The notes under the pieces are model-generated. The model was given only the letters and a program-made list of their open reading frames with translations. It was not told the DNA's origin and ran no database searches. Below, piece after piece: positions 1 to 7,529 of a DNA stretch of 64,000 nt (position 1 is the first letter of the stretch; each line of letters begins with the position of its first letter). The stretch comes from JAFDZV01 sp964455525 (GTDB taxonomy: Bacteria > Bacteroidota > Ignavibacteria > OLB7): NCBI GenBank assembly GCA_964455525.1, contig CAYVWR010000002.1:806001-870000 (forward strand). Direction: 5' to 3'. The position numbers were made by a program, and so were the translations under genes.

Positions 1-1254
1 AAGTCGTTCACCCCTGCCGATACGTTGGTGCAGACCTTTCTCACCATTGCAAATACCCCGGACGGCAAAAAAACATGGGTGGATATATGGGGCGATACCG
101 CCAAGTCCTTTTGTGTGCAGGTCACGCTCTACCGTGACACAGCGGCGATCAGCTCCACAGGCTTTATCTGTCTTGACGATAGCCTGCATAGGGCCTACCT
201 TGTAGGCTCGGATAACGATACCTGTATCGTTGATATCACGACCTCGACATCTGAGTTCAACCAGAAGCCCCGCATCTTTCTTGATTTCAATAGCGCCGTC
301 TCCGACGACATCTGCATTGCCGTCAAGGGAACCGATGGCACGGTCAATATGTGGGACAGCTTCGTCTACAACACCTCCGGGTATTATAGCTCCTTTACCA
401 GCAATGGCCGGTCGTGGGCGGTCAATGGCAACAGCACCAGCTCCATTAGCGACATCGCTTCGTCGCGATCTGCCATTACCGTAGGTGCATATGCCTCCAA
501 GGTTTCCTGGACGAGCCTTGCCGGGAACTCCTATTCGTATGGCACCTATGTGGGGCGGGGACGGATTGTTCCCTTCTCCAGCCGTGGGCCTGCCGCGGAT
601 GGTCGGGTGAAGCCGGATATCACCGGCCCGGGGCTTACCATTGGCTCGTCGATCAGCTCCTACGACACATCGTTTTTTCCTGCGGGAACCTCCGCAACGG
701 CTGTCACCGAGATGTACCATAACCCTGTCAATGGTCGGGATTATCCATACGGGATGCTGAGCGGCACTTCCATGTCCTCCCCGGCAGTATCCGGCATCGT
801 TGGCCTGATGTTGCAGGTAAAGCCGGATCTTGCGCCCGAGGATGTCAAGCATATCCTCGCCGAGACGGCGATCAAGGACAATCTTACCGGCACGATACCG
901 GAGGGGGGGAACAATTCCTGGGGGAATGGAAAAGTGAATGCCTATGGCGCGATGCACCGCGTCTTGCAGTTGTCAACGGTTGTCCGCAGAACCGATGCCG
1001 ATAATCTGGACTGCATCATCTATCCCAACCCCAGCACCGGCGTTTTCAGCGTCACCTATACGAGCAGGGATGCCGAACATCTGAATGTTGAGATATCCGA
1101 TCTGCTGGGACGCCCCGTTCTCTCCGATGTCTGGAGCGTGAACGCTGGATATAACAGCAAACGGTATGATCTGAAGAGCGTGGGCAGCGGTATGTATCTG
1201 GTCAGGCTCTCCTCGCGGAGCGGCTATCTTCCGGTGAAGATCGTTGTGGAATAG
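1..1254 (+). CDS. Secreted subtilisin-like (S8) serine protease with T9SS sorting domain, 5' end outside window
   Basis: The frame is open from base 1, so the N-terminus (signal peptide, catalytic Asp and His) lies upstream of the window. Visible are the late S8 signatures: an SSRGP...GRVKPDI.GPG segment, then GTSMSSPA, whose catalytic Ser codon is at 769-771. The last ~80 residues form a type A T9SS C-terminal domain: YPNPSTG.FSV, a GRPV turn, G.YLVRL and a terminal VKIVVE strand. In Bacteroidota relatives this domain directs export through the type IX system and surface attachment or release. The protein is therefore inferred to be an extracellular protease. A GC-rich hairpin follows the stop. 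Substrate specificity cannot be read from the fragment. Confidence 0.9.
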   Translation, partial: KSFTPADTLVQTFLTIANTPDGKKTWVDIWGDTAKSFCVQVTLYRDTAAISSTGFICLDDSLHRAYLVGSDNDTCIVDITTSTSEFNQKPRIFLDFNSAVSDDICIAVKGTDGTVNMWDSFVYNTSGYYSSFTSNGRSWAVNGNSTSSISDIASSRSAITVGAYASKVSWTSLAGNSYSYGTYVGRGRIVPFSSRGPAADGRVKPDITGPGLTIGSSISSYDTSFFPAGTSATAVTEMYHNPVNGRDYPYGMLSGTSMSSPAVSGIVGLMLQVKPDLAPEDVKHILAETAIKDNLTGTIPEGGNNSWGNGKVNAYGAMHRVLQLSTVVRRTDADNLDCIIYPNPSTGVFSVTYTSRDAEHLNVEISDLLGRPVLSDVWSVNAGYNSKRYDLKSVGSGMYLVRLSSRSGYLPVKIVVE

Positions 1255-1594
1255 ACCCCGTTTTTCTGTCGGAGGGCGATCTGGATGGCGCGGCGGTGTG
1301 CGGGGGCATGCATCCGGCGCCCGGTTTCCCGGCGCCGGGGATGCTTGATGCCGTTGTGAACTCCGGGTGCATGGAGTTGTCGGGGGCCTCTTTTTCGTTG
1401 CAAGGGGAGTTCCAAGGCAGTTCATTGTGTATTTTGAGAGATCCGGCTACATACCTACAGGCGAGTTTCTTGGGCCTGGTATAGCTCAACGGCTCGCTGC
1501 CATCCGAACATCCAGCGTAGTCGGCGCATGCGGCGCGTGTCATTGTACCGGAAGCGTTCCGGGAGTAAGGGCATGTTCACTTCAAGGGAGCATT
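1255..1594. other. Intergenic stretch between protease and floA
   Basis: No convincing gene. It holds the hairpin at 1310-1344 and, just before floA, an AAGGGAG Shine-Dalgarno-like site about 5 bases upstream of the ATG at 1595. The floA frame is open further upstream, but that part is compositionally unlike the gene. Confidence 0.5.
1310..1344 (+). terminator. GC-rich hairpin after the protease gene
   Basis: GGCGCC pairs with GGCGCC, extended by GCATCC/GGATGC with a two-base bulge, across a 9-base loop. It sits 55 bases past the protease stop. There is no T-tract, so intrinsic termination is plausible but unproven. Confidence 0.4.
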
Positions 1595-2590
1595 ATGGAC
1601 GGTATACTTCTACCAATCGTTGTCATCATCGGTTTCATCATCACGCTCGGCATCTTCACCTATTTCATTCCGGTTGGTCTCTGGATCACAGCGCTTTCGG
1701 CAGGGGTGCGCGTTGGCATCTTCACCCTGTTTGGCATGCGACTGCGGAAGGTGCCACCGGCGGTGATTGTGAATTCCAAGATCACTGCGGCAAAGGCTGG
1801 GATCGATGTGGATATCAATCAGCTTGAATCGCATTTCCTGGCCGGTGGCAATGTTCAGAAGGTCGTTACGGCGCTGATTTCTGCCGACAAGGCGCAGATT
1901 CATCTGAGCTGGGAGCGTGCCACCGCCATCGACCTTGCCGGTCGCGATGTGCTGGATGCGGTAAAGCTTTCGGTGAACCCGAAGGTGATCGAGTCCCCGC
2001 CGGTGGCGGCGATGGCCCGTAATGGCATCCAGGTACGTGCTATCGCAAAGGTTACCGTGCGCGCCAATATCGACCGTCTGGTGGGCGGTGCCGGCGAGGC
2101 GACGATCATGGCCCGTGTTGGCGAGGGGATCGTTACCACGATCGGTTCAAGCGATACGCATAATCTTGTGCTGGAGAATCCCGATCGCATTTCCAAGACG
2201 GTGCTGGAGAAGGGGCTGGACGCAGGAACGGCCTTCGAGATCCTTTCGATCGACATCGCCGATCTTGATGTCGGCGAGAACATCGGCGCAAAGCTCGCCA
2301 GCGATCAGGCGCAGGCCGATCTGAGCGTTGCACGTGCCAAGGCCGAAGAGCGCCGTGCGGCGGCGGTTGCCACCGAGCAGGAGATGCGTGCCCGTGTGCA
2401 GGAGATGCGCGCCCGTGTTGTGGAGGCCGAGGCCCAGGTGCCGCTTGCCCTCTCCGATGCCCTGCGTTCCGGCCAGCTTGGTGTGCTGGACTACTATCAG
2501 ATGCGGAACGTTCAGGCCGATACCTCGATGCGTGAGGCGATAGCGCAGGGAGGCGGGAAGCCGGGCGAAGATGTGGGAGGCAGAGCCTGA
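1595..2590 (+). CDS. floA: Flotillin-like protein FloA (UPF0365)
   Basis: The 331-residue product matches the usual FloA length. A hydrophobic membrane-inserting N-terminus (about residues 3-50) is followed by the SPFH/band-7-like region with VPPAVIVNSKITAAKAG and SVNPKVIESPPV...NGIQVRAIAKVTVRANI. A long Ala/Glu/Arg-rich helical segment follows (AEERRAAAVATEQEMRARVQEMRARV...), and the C-terminal tail is short. FloA proteins scaffold membrane microdomains and affect envelope enzymes. The start at 1595 is chosen because AAGGGAG lies just upstream and the remaining protein has family length. The stop is 8 bases before the HAD gene, which suggests an operon. Confidence 0.92.
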   Translation: MDGILLPIVVIIGFIITLGIFTYFIPVGLWITALSAGVRVGIFTLFGMRLRKVPPAVIVNSKITAAKAGIDVDINQLESHFLAGGNVQKVVTALISADKAQIHLSWERATAIDLAGRDVLDAVKLSVNPKVIESPPVAAMARNGIQVRAIAKVTVRANIDRLVGGAGEATIMARVGEGIVTTIGSSDTHNLVLENPDRISKTVLEKGLDAGTAFEILSIDIADLDVGENIGAKLASDQAQADLSVARAKAEERRAAAVATEQEMRARVQEMRARVVEAEAQVPLALSDALRSGQLGVLDYYQMRNVQADTSMREAIAQGGGKPGEDVGGRA

Positions 2591-2598
2591 TCGAGCAG

Positions 2599-3357
2599 AT
2601 GATCCGTTCCGCCATCGGTGCGATCTTCTTCGATCTTGATAATACCCTGCTCGATCATAGTGCGGGCGCTCGTGCGGCGCTCTCCGCTCTATGCAATCGC
2701 TATCCGGCACTCTTCAAGGGGCTGACGTTCGATCAGGTGCATGATGCGTTCATTCTCATCAATGAACGATACTGGCAGAGCTATGCCGCCGGCACATTGA
2801 TGCAGGAGGATCTCACGCTTGGCAGGATGCGCGACCTGATCGGCTGGGCAACGATGCAAACGGGAAGGGCCGCCGCTGATATATCGGCGGCGGCCTTGAA
2901 TCGTCTTTATATTGCCGAGCTTACCCAAGCCACCGTCGCCTATGATGGCGTTGTCCCGATGCTTGAAGCCCTTCGGACTCGCTACCAGCTCGGGGTGATC
3001 TCCAATGGTTTCATGGAGGTTCAGCGCGGACGCTTGCGCGCTGCCGGGATCGATCGCCTGTTCGATCATAGCATCTTCTCGGACCAGATCGGGGCGCATA
3101 AGCCAGACCCCCGTATCTTCCATGCTGCTCTGGAATGCTCGGGAACCAGTGCAGGGGAAACTCTTTACATTGGGGATAATTTCGTGTACGATATTCGTGG
3201 CGCCTCGCTCGCTGGTCTCGGAACCGTCTGGTTCAATCCCTCGTCGAGCGAACAGCCTGCCGGTGTTTCGGAAATCTGCCCCGATGCGGTCGTACGGTCG
3301 ATTTCCGATCTGGCAACTCTCCTGGGCGTATCTCTCCATCTCTCTCCATCGATATGA
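2599..3357 (+). CDS. HAD-superfamily hydrolase, YjjG/pyrimidine 5'-nucleotidase-like
   Basis: A 252-residue HAD phosphatase with all four motifs: FFDLDNTLLD (nucleophile Asp12, acid Asp14), ISNG (Ser135), AHKPDP (Lys168) and IGDN...D (Asp193, Asp198). A helical C1 cap lies between motifs I and II. The layout resembles YjjG-type nucleotidases and other small-phosphate HAD enzymes; the substrate cannot be assigned. The gene starts 8 bases after floA and overlaps the next start by 4 bases (ATGA), so the three genes are probably co-transcribed and translationally coupled. Confidence 0.88.
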   Translation: MIRSAIGAIFFDLDNTLLDHSAGARAALSALCNRYPALFKGLTFDQVHDAFILINERYWQSYAAGTLMQEDLTLGRMRDLIGWATMQTGRAAADISAAALNRLYIAELTQATVAYDGVVPMLEALRTRYQLGVISNGFMEVQRGRLRAAGIDRLFDHSIFSDQIGAHKPDPRIFHAALECSGTSAGETLYIGDNFVYDIRGASLAGLGTVWFNPSSSEQPAGVSEICPDAVVRSISDLATLLGVSLHLSPSI

Positions 3358-4424
3358 AGGCACTTATAACGGCGGGAGGACGCGGCACTCGGCTGCGTCC
3401 GATCACTCATACGCAGAACAAACATCTTATCCCGATTGCCAATCGGCCGATCCTCCAGTTTGCAATCGACGCCGTCAAGGAATCCGGCATCACCGATATC
3501 GGGATTGTTGTTGGCGTGGATAATGGTGATGAGGTGGTGCGCGCCTTTGGCGACGGTGCGCGGCTTGGGGTCAACCTTACCTATATCTGGCAGGAAGCGC
3601 CGCTGGGGCTGGCGCATGTGGTGAAGATATCGCAGGAGTTCATCGGGGATGATCCGTTTGTCTTCTATCTCGGCGATAATATCGTGGTGGGGGGGATCGA
3701 GCGCTTCGTGGAAAGTTTTCGCCAGCAGAACCTGGATTGTTACCTGACGCTTGCGCGTGTGCGCGACCCGGAGCGGTTCGGTGTGCCGGAGTTCGATGAT
3801 GCCGGCAGAATCATCGCGGTAGAGGAGAAGCCGCGGGTGCCAAAAAGCCCCTTTGCCGTCAGTGGCATCTATATCTACGGCCCGGCGATCTTCGAGGCGG
3901 TCAATGCTATCGCCCCAAGCAATCGCGGCGAGCTGGAGATAAGCGACGCGCACGATTATCTGCTGAAACAGAAGTATCGCGTCGGGCATGGCGAGATCAC
4001 TGGCTGGTGGAAGGATACCGGCATGCCGAACGATCTTCTGGAGGCCAACCGTCTGGTGCTTAGCAAGATCGAGGAGCGGATCGACGGCCTGGTGGACTCC
4101 GAGAGCGATATCGCCGGGGCGGTTGTGATCGAGGAGGGGGCGGAGGTTATCGCTAGCCGTGTTCGTGGTCCGGCCATTATCGGCCGTGGCGCACGCGTGG
4201 TCGATTCCTATATCGGTCCGTACAGCTCCATCGGTGCCGATTGCAAGCTGGAACGTTGCGAGGTGGAATACTCCATCCTTATGAATCGTGTGACCGTCAA
4301 GTCGGTCGATGTGCGAATCGAGGGGAGCCTTCTCGGAAGCGATGTCGAGATCTGCCGGGGGCTTGGCAAACCGCGTGTGCAGCGTTTTGTGCTCGGTGAG
4401 CAGAGCCGTGTGGAGCTTGTGTAA
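3354..4424 (+). CDS. Glucose-1-phosphate thymidylyltransferase-like sugar nucleotidyltransferase, long form
   Basis: The 356-residue protein starts with the nucleotidyltransferase signature LITAGGRGTRLRPIT and NKHLIPI (Lys24). It has the metal-binding YLGDN (Asp108), EEKP and WWKDTG motifs of RmlA-type enzymes. From about residue 245 it carries left-handed beta-helix hexapeptide-like repeats (AVVIEEGAEVIASRVRGPAI...), as in the long RmlA family. It would join a sugar-1-phosphate to dTTP or a related NTP for surface glycan precursors. The exact sugar and nucleotide are inferred from the family. An RmlD-like reductase lies far away at 31662, so this is not a classical rml operon. Confidence 0.88.
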   Translation: MKALITAGGRGTRLRPITHTQNKHLIPIANRPILQFAIDAVKESGITDIGIVVGVDNGDEVVRAFGDGARLGVNLTYIWQEAPLGLAHVVKISQEFIGDDPFVFYLGDNIVVGGIERFVESFRQQNLDCYLTLARVRDPERFGVPEFDDAGRIIAVEEKPRVPKSPFAVSGIYIYGPAIFEAVNAIAPSNRGELEISDAHDYLLKQKYRVGHGEITGWWKDTGMPNDLLEANRLVLSKIEERIDGLVDSESDIAGAVVIEEGAEVIASRVRGPAIIGRGARVVDSYIGPYSSIGADCKLERCEVEYSILMNRVTVKSVDVRIEGSLLGSDVEICRGLGKPRVQRFVLGEQSRVELV

Positions 4425-4649
4425 ACCGTTGTGACATTTCTTCGCATTCTTCATCATTACGGTGGCTGTCGCGTCAGTATATCCGTGGTGGCCGGATGCC
4501 ATCGCGATGTGGATGGGATGCTGCCTGGTTTGTACGCCGTATCTCGTCCTGATGCCCGGCTCCGTGCCGGGACATTATCATAATCAATGCTTCTGGTCGC
4601 GTGGCTGGCATGCACTGTCCGCCACGCACTCCTTCCCCGTTCAGAACGC

Positions 4650-5504
4650 ATGCTTATCATTCCTGCCATAGAGATTCATGATGCCCGCTGTCTGAGGACC
4701 GTCATGTGCGAGCCTGGGGCGGACCCCCAGGTTTACTCCAACGATCCGGTGGAGATGGCGTTGCTGTGGCGCCGCGAAAATGCAAAGACCCTTCATGTGC
4801 TCGACAGGGAGGGGATGTATAATGGCTCCATGGTAAATCGCGATTCGATCATCGCGGCCACGCGGTCGATAGAGATCCCGGTACAGCTTATAAGCCGTTT
4901 TGCCGATGTCCAGGAATGTGCAGCCTGGCTTCGCTCCGGGATCTACAGAATATTTCTGCATGATATCGTCCGTGACGATCCCGATGGTGTTCGAGGGCTG
5001 TTGGCGGAGTTCGGCGCCTCGCGCATCTGCCTTGCGGCGATCACCCGCGATGGGACGATCAGCTCCACGCTTCGGGAGGCGCCAAAGATGGATACGGTGG
5101 AGTTTGCGCTGGCCGCCCAGGAACTCGGCATCACCCGTGTCTTCTTTACCGATCGCAATTATGAAGGAGTTCTTCGCGGACCCAACTTCGATGAATTGCA
5201 TCGTCTGGCAACCGGCACACGGATGCATGTGACCGCTGCTGGGGGGGTGGCGACGGTGGAACATCTCTGGATGCTCCAGGATATGGAGCGCCTGGGGGTG
5301 GATTCGGTGGTGATCGGCCGGGCGTTCTACGAAAATTGCTTTCCATGCCAGCAGCTCTGGCGTGATATCGAAGCGGAACGGAAGAAGAGCGGCAACTGCT
5401 GGGGAACCCAGGAAGATGTCTCGACCGCCCTTCTTGCTCGTGCTGTTGTTGCTGGTGGCATCCCGAATCCGCCAGCCCAGTGTTTCGACGATGCAGATGA
5501 TTGA
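4650..5504 (+). CDS. HisA-family TIM-barrel protein with altered catalytic and phosphate-binding residues
   Basis: The 284-residue protein begins like HisA (MLIIPAIEIHD; usual MLIIPAIDLKD) and keeps the second-half phosphate motifs RGPN (176-179), GGV (198-200) and GRAFY (223-227). The first-half signatures are lost. The catalytic Asp of AID is Glu8. The usual QVGGGIR is QLISRFA (79-85). The second catalytic Asp of D-x-R-x-G appears replaced by Ile131 (AAITRDG). About 40 extra residues follow the barrel. HisA isomerises ProFAR in histidine synthesis; this copy is probably a paralog with another role. No his genes are adjacent. The start at 4650 gives the family N-terminus. Confidence 0.75.
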   Translation: MLIIPAIEIHDARCLRTVMCEPGADPQVYSNDPVEMALLWRRENAKTLHVLDREGMYNGSMVNRDSIIAATRSIEIPVQLISRFADVQECAAWLRSGIYRIFLHDIVRDDPDGVRGLLAEFGASRICLAAITRDGTISSTLREAPKMDTVEFALAAQELGITRVFFTDRNYEGVLRGPNFDELHRLATGTRMHVTAAGGVATVEHLWMLQDMERLGVDSVVIGRAFYENCFPCQQLWRDIEAERKKSGNCWGTQEDVSTALLARAVVAGGIPNPPAQCFDDADD

Positions 5505-5605
5505 GCGCCCTTCCCTTTGCATCTGCTGTTTCTTCGATCTGGCCGTCCTGTTCTGCCGTGCGCTCCCGGAATGCTCTTTCCTGGGCCGGTTGGCGGGCGG
5601 CGGCT

Positions 5606-5631
5606 CTCTATATCTATAGGATTCTATAGAG
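5606..5631. terminator. Short inverted repeat between convergent genes
   Basis: CTCTATA pairs with TATAGAG around a 12-base loop, in the gap between the HisA-like gene and the convergent hydrolase gene. It is AT-rich and weak; a terminator role is only suggested by position. Confidence 0.3.
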
Positions 5632-5683
5632 CGCGGTGCGCAGCCATTGATCCGATTCTGTGAACGCGGCGACAGCCCCTGGC

Positions 5684-6580
5684 TCAGATGTCGTTGCCCA
5701 TGATAGGGGCGCGGCCCGAGCCGATAAATTTCTCCACCTCAGCGGCCGCCTGCTCTGGCGACTCCTCCTGCACAACATGCCCGGCATCCGGGAATTCTAC
5801 CACGGTAGCGTTGATGAATAATCCCTTCCAACGTTCAAGCGCCGTTCTGTTGAACGACGGATCGTTCATCCCCCAGAGAAGCAATGCCGGGATCGCTTCT
5901 ATCCGCTGCCGACGTTCCCAGAGCTGGTTGAACCAGTCGCTGGAGCCTATCAGTTCCTTTGCGAATATCCATGTTCCCATCCGTTCCGATGGCGACCCGA
6001 AGGGGGCCAGATAATGACGGTGAATCTCCGGGGTCAACTTGTCTGTGTTGCCATAGAAACGTTTCAGGAGATATCTGGGGGAGAAATTCATCCGGGTATA
6101 GAGGAATCTCCCGATTTTTCCTCCGAGTAGCTTGCTTCCTTTTTCGATCATGGAGTTTCCGCGAAGGGACCACATCCAGGTGTTGAACAGGACCAGCCGT
6201 GCAACATGCTCAGGATGCTCCACCGCATAGGATAGCCCGATCGGCCCGCCGAAATCGTGCACCACAAGGGTGATGTCGCGCAGGCCAAGATGCCCTATCA
6301 GCAGTTCCAGGTTTTGCGCATGATCGCGGGGAGTGCCGCTCCAGTGTTCTGGTTTGTCGGAGAGACCGAACCCGAGGTTGTCGGCTGCGATCACCCGATG
6401 AGTGCGGGATAGTTTCCTGATGAGATCCCGGTAGAGATAGGACCATGTCGGGGTGCCATGCACCATGACGATCGGTGATCCAGAGCCTTCGTCCACATAG
6501 TGCATCCGTCCGGCGCTGGTCTGGAAATACCGTGCTGCGAAGGGATAGTCGTTTCGGTCGATCCACATGGCATTGCTCAT
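5684..6580 (-). CDS. Alpha/beta hydrolase, haloalkane dehalogenase-like
   Basis: A 298-residue alpha/beta-fold enzyme. HGTPTWSYLYR (41-51) supplies the oxyanion region. VVHDFGGPIGL places an Asp nucleophile at 109, not Ser, as in haloalkane dehalogenases and epoxide hydrolases. An acid lies at WGMND (Asp240) and the base at DAGH (His268). A cap domain occupies about 135-215. The residue after the nucleophile is Phe, where many dehalogenases have a halide-binding Trp. Dehalogenase activity is therefore a family guess; epoxide or ester hydrolysis is possible. The gene overlaps the upstream TetR gene by 4 bases (ATGA), so both are controlled from the operator at 7250. Confidence 0.83.
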   Translation of the reverse strand: MSNAMWIDRNDYPFAARYFQTSAGRMHYVDEGSGSPIVMVHGTPTWSYLYRDLIRKLSRTHRVIAADNLGFGLSDKPEHWSGTPRDHAQNLELLIGHLGLRDITLVVHDFGGPIGLSYAVEHPEHVARLVLFNTWMWSLRGNSMIEKGSKLLGGKIGRFLYTRMNFSPRYLLKRFYGNTDKLTPEIHRHYLAPFGSPSERMGTWIFAKELIGSSDWFNQLWERRQRIEAIPALLLWGMNDPSFNRTALERWKGLFINATVVEFPDAGHVVQEESPEQAAAEVEKFIGSGRAPIMGNDI

Positions 6581-7233
6581 GGTGTTCCTCTGGCATGGTT
6601 TCTTGTTCTCATCCGCGTATCATCTGCCTGTGCGTCGTTTTGGTTCCGGGGCGGGGGGTGTTCATAGCGCTCAACGATTCTGGCGATAACAGGCTCCAGC
6701 GGGAACTCCTCCGGTTGCAGCAGATAATGCCGGGCCACCCCATCGATCAATGCCCATAGAATCTCCACCTCGATATCGGGGGAATCCCATCCGGCCTCGG
6801 CCAGATAGGTTCGGAGTTGTCCGCGGATCGCCACTGCCCAGCTTTCCACATCCCCGGCCAGACGTTCCAGCACCGCTGGTTGCGTCTGAAGACCATGCAG
6901 GAGCCTCCAGAAATTCCGGTTGCGTCCGATGATCTCCATGCTGCCACGGATCAGATGTGCCAGCTTCCGGCGTGGGCTTTCCCCCTCGTCGGCATGCCGG
7001 AACGATTCCCGTACGTCGGCCATGCCGCGCTGGAAGATCGCGCGCAGGAGATCCTCCTTGTTCTCGAAATAGTTGTAGAGCAATCCCTGCGAGATGCCTG
7101 CCCTCTGCACGATCGCCCGCACCGACGTGTTCTCGTATCCCTGCCGGGCGAACAGCTCAAGCGCTGCCTCCAGTATCCTGTTCCTGCTCTCCTCCCGGAT
7201 CGCCTGAAACTGCTCGGCGCTTCTTGGTGCCAT
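6577..7233 (-). CDS. TetR/AcrR-family transcriptional regulator
   Basis: A 218-residue regulator. The N-terminal TetR DNA-binding domain is clear: ILEAALELFARQGYENTSV, then the helix-turn-helix RAIVQRAGISQGLLYNYFENKEDLL. A divergent helical ligand domain follows, and a charged, low-complexity tail ends the protein. It is the first gene of a two-gene unit with the alpha/beta hydrolase. A perfect palindrome lies 17 bases upstream of its start, inside a consensus promoter. It is therefore probably an autorepressor that releases the hydrolase when a hydrophobic substrate binds (inferred from the family). Confidence 0.93.
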   Translation of the reverse strand: MAPRSAEQFQAIREESRNRILEAALELFARQGYENTSVRAIVQRAGISQGLLYNYFENKEDLLRAIFQRGMADVRESFRHADEGESPRRKLAHLIRGSMEIIGRNRNFWRLLHGLQTQPAVLERLAGDVESWAVAIRGQLRTYLAEAGWDSPDIEVEILWALIDGVARHYLLQPEEFPLEPVIARIVERYEHPPPRNQNDAQADDTRMRTRNHARGTP

Positions 7234-7249
7234 GAGTGAATATTAGTTG

Positions 7250-7267
7250 ATTGAACGTTCGTTCAAT
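7250..7267. promoter_or_regulatory. TetR operator palindrome
   Basis: ATTGAACG-TT-CGTTCAAT is a perfect 8-bp inverted repeat with a 2-base centre, typical of TetR-family operators. It covers the predicted transcription start of the tetR-hydrolase unit, immediately downstream of its -10 box, so binding would block initiation. Confidence 0.82.
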
Positions 7268-7271
7268 AGTA

Positions 7272-7300
7272 AATATATAAAGAGCCAGGCTTTGTGTCAA
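7272..7300 (-). promoter_or_regulatory. Sigma-70-like promoter of the tetR-hydrolase operon
   Basis: On the minus strand TTGACA (7295-7300) and TATATT (7272-7277) are separated by exactly 17 bases. The start site would fall near 7265, inside the palindrome at 7250-7267. A run of 11 G residues lies just upstream of the -35 box at 7309-7319. Confidence 0.75.
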
Positions 7301-7308
7301 GGGGAATC

Positions 7309-7325
7309 GGGGGGGGGGGAGGGGG
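7309..7325. repeat. Poly-G tract upstream of the tetR promoter
   Basis: Eleven consecutive G residues (7309-7319), one A, then five more G. Tracts of this length are slippage-prone. It lies between the tetR promoter and the divergent SpoIIE-phosphatase gene. Confidence 0.7.
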
Positions 7326-7529
7326 CGCCATACTGTTCGGGGGCCGCACAGCGCTGGCAATGGCACCAAGTGCAGGCCTGGGACTCTGCCTGCTACTACC
7401 GGCCGGAGGCCATGTGCTGCTTGAGTGGTGGCGAAACCGCAATCTGTAACGCTCATGTTCTGGGGCATTCTCCCTGAATCGTTCTATCTTGGCGGAGTTG
7501 AAATTTCCGGTGAACGTAGTATCCGAACC

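Noticed and set aside
3165..4502. A 445-codon minus-strand frame
   Set aside because: Antisense to the nucleotidyltransferase and the HAD gene end; no recognisable motif.
4555..4571. CCCGGC/GCCGGG hairpin before the HisA-like gene
   Set aside because: A 6-bp stem without T-tract, too far from either gene to assign as a terminator.
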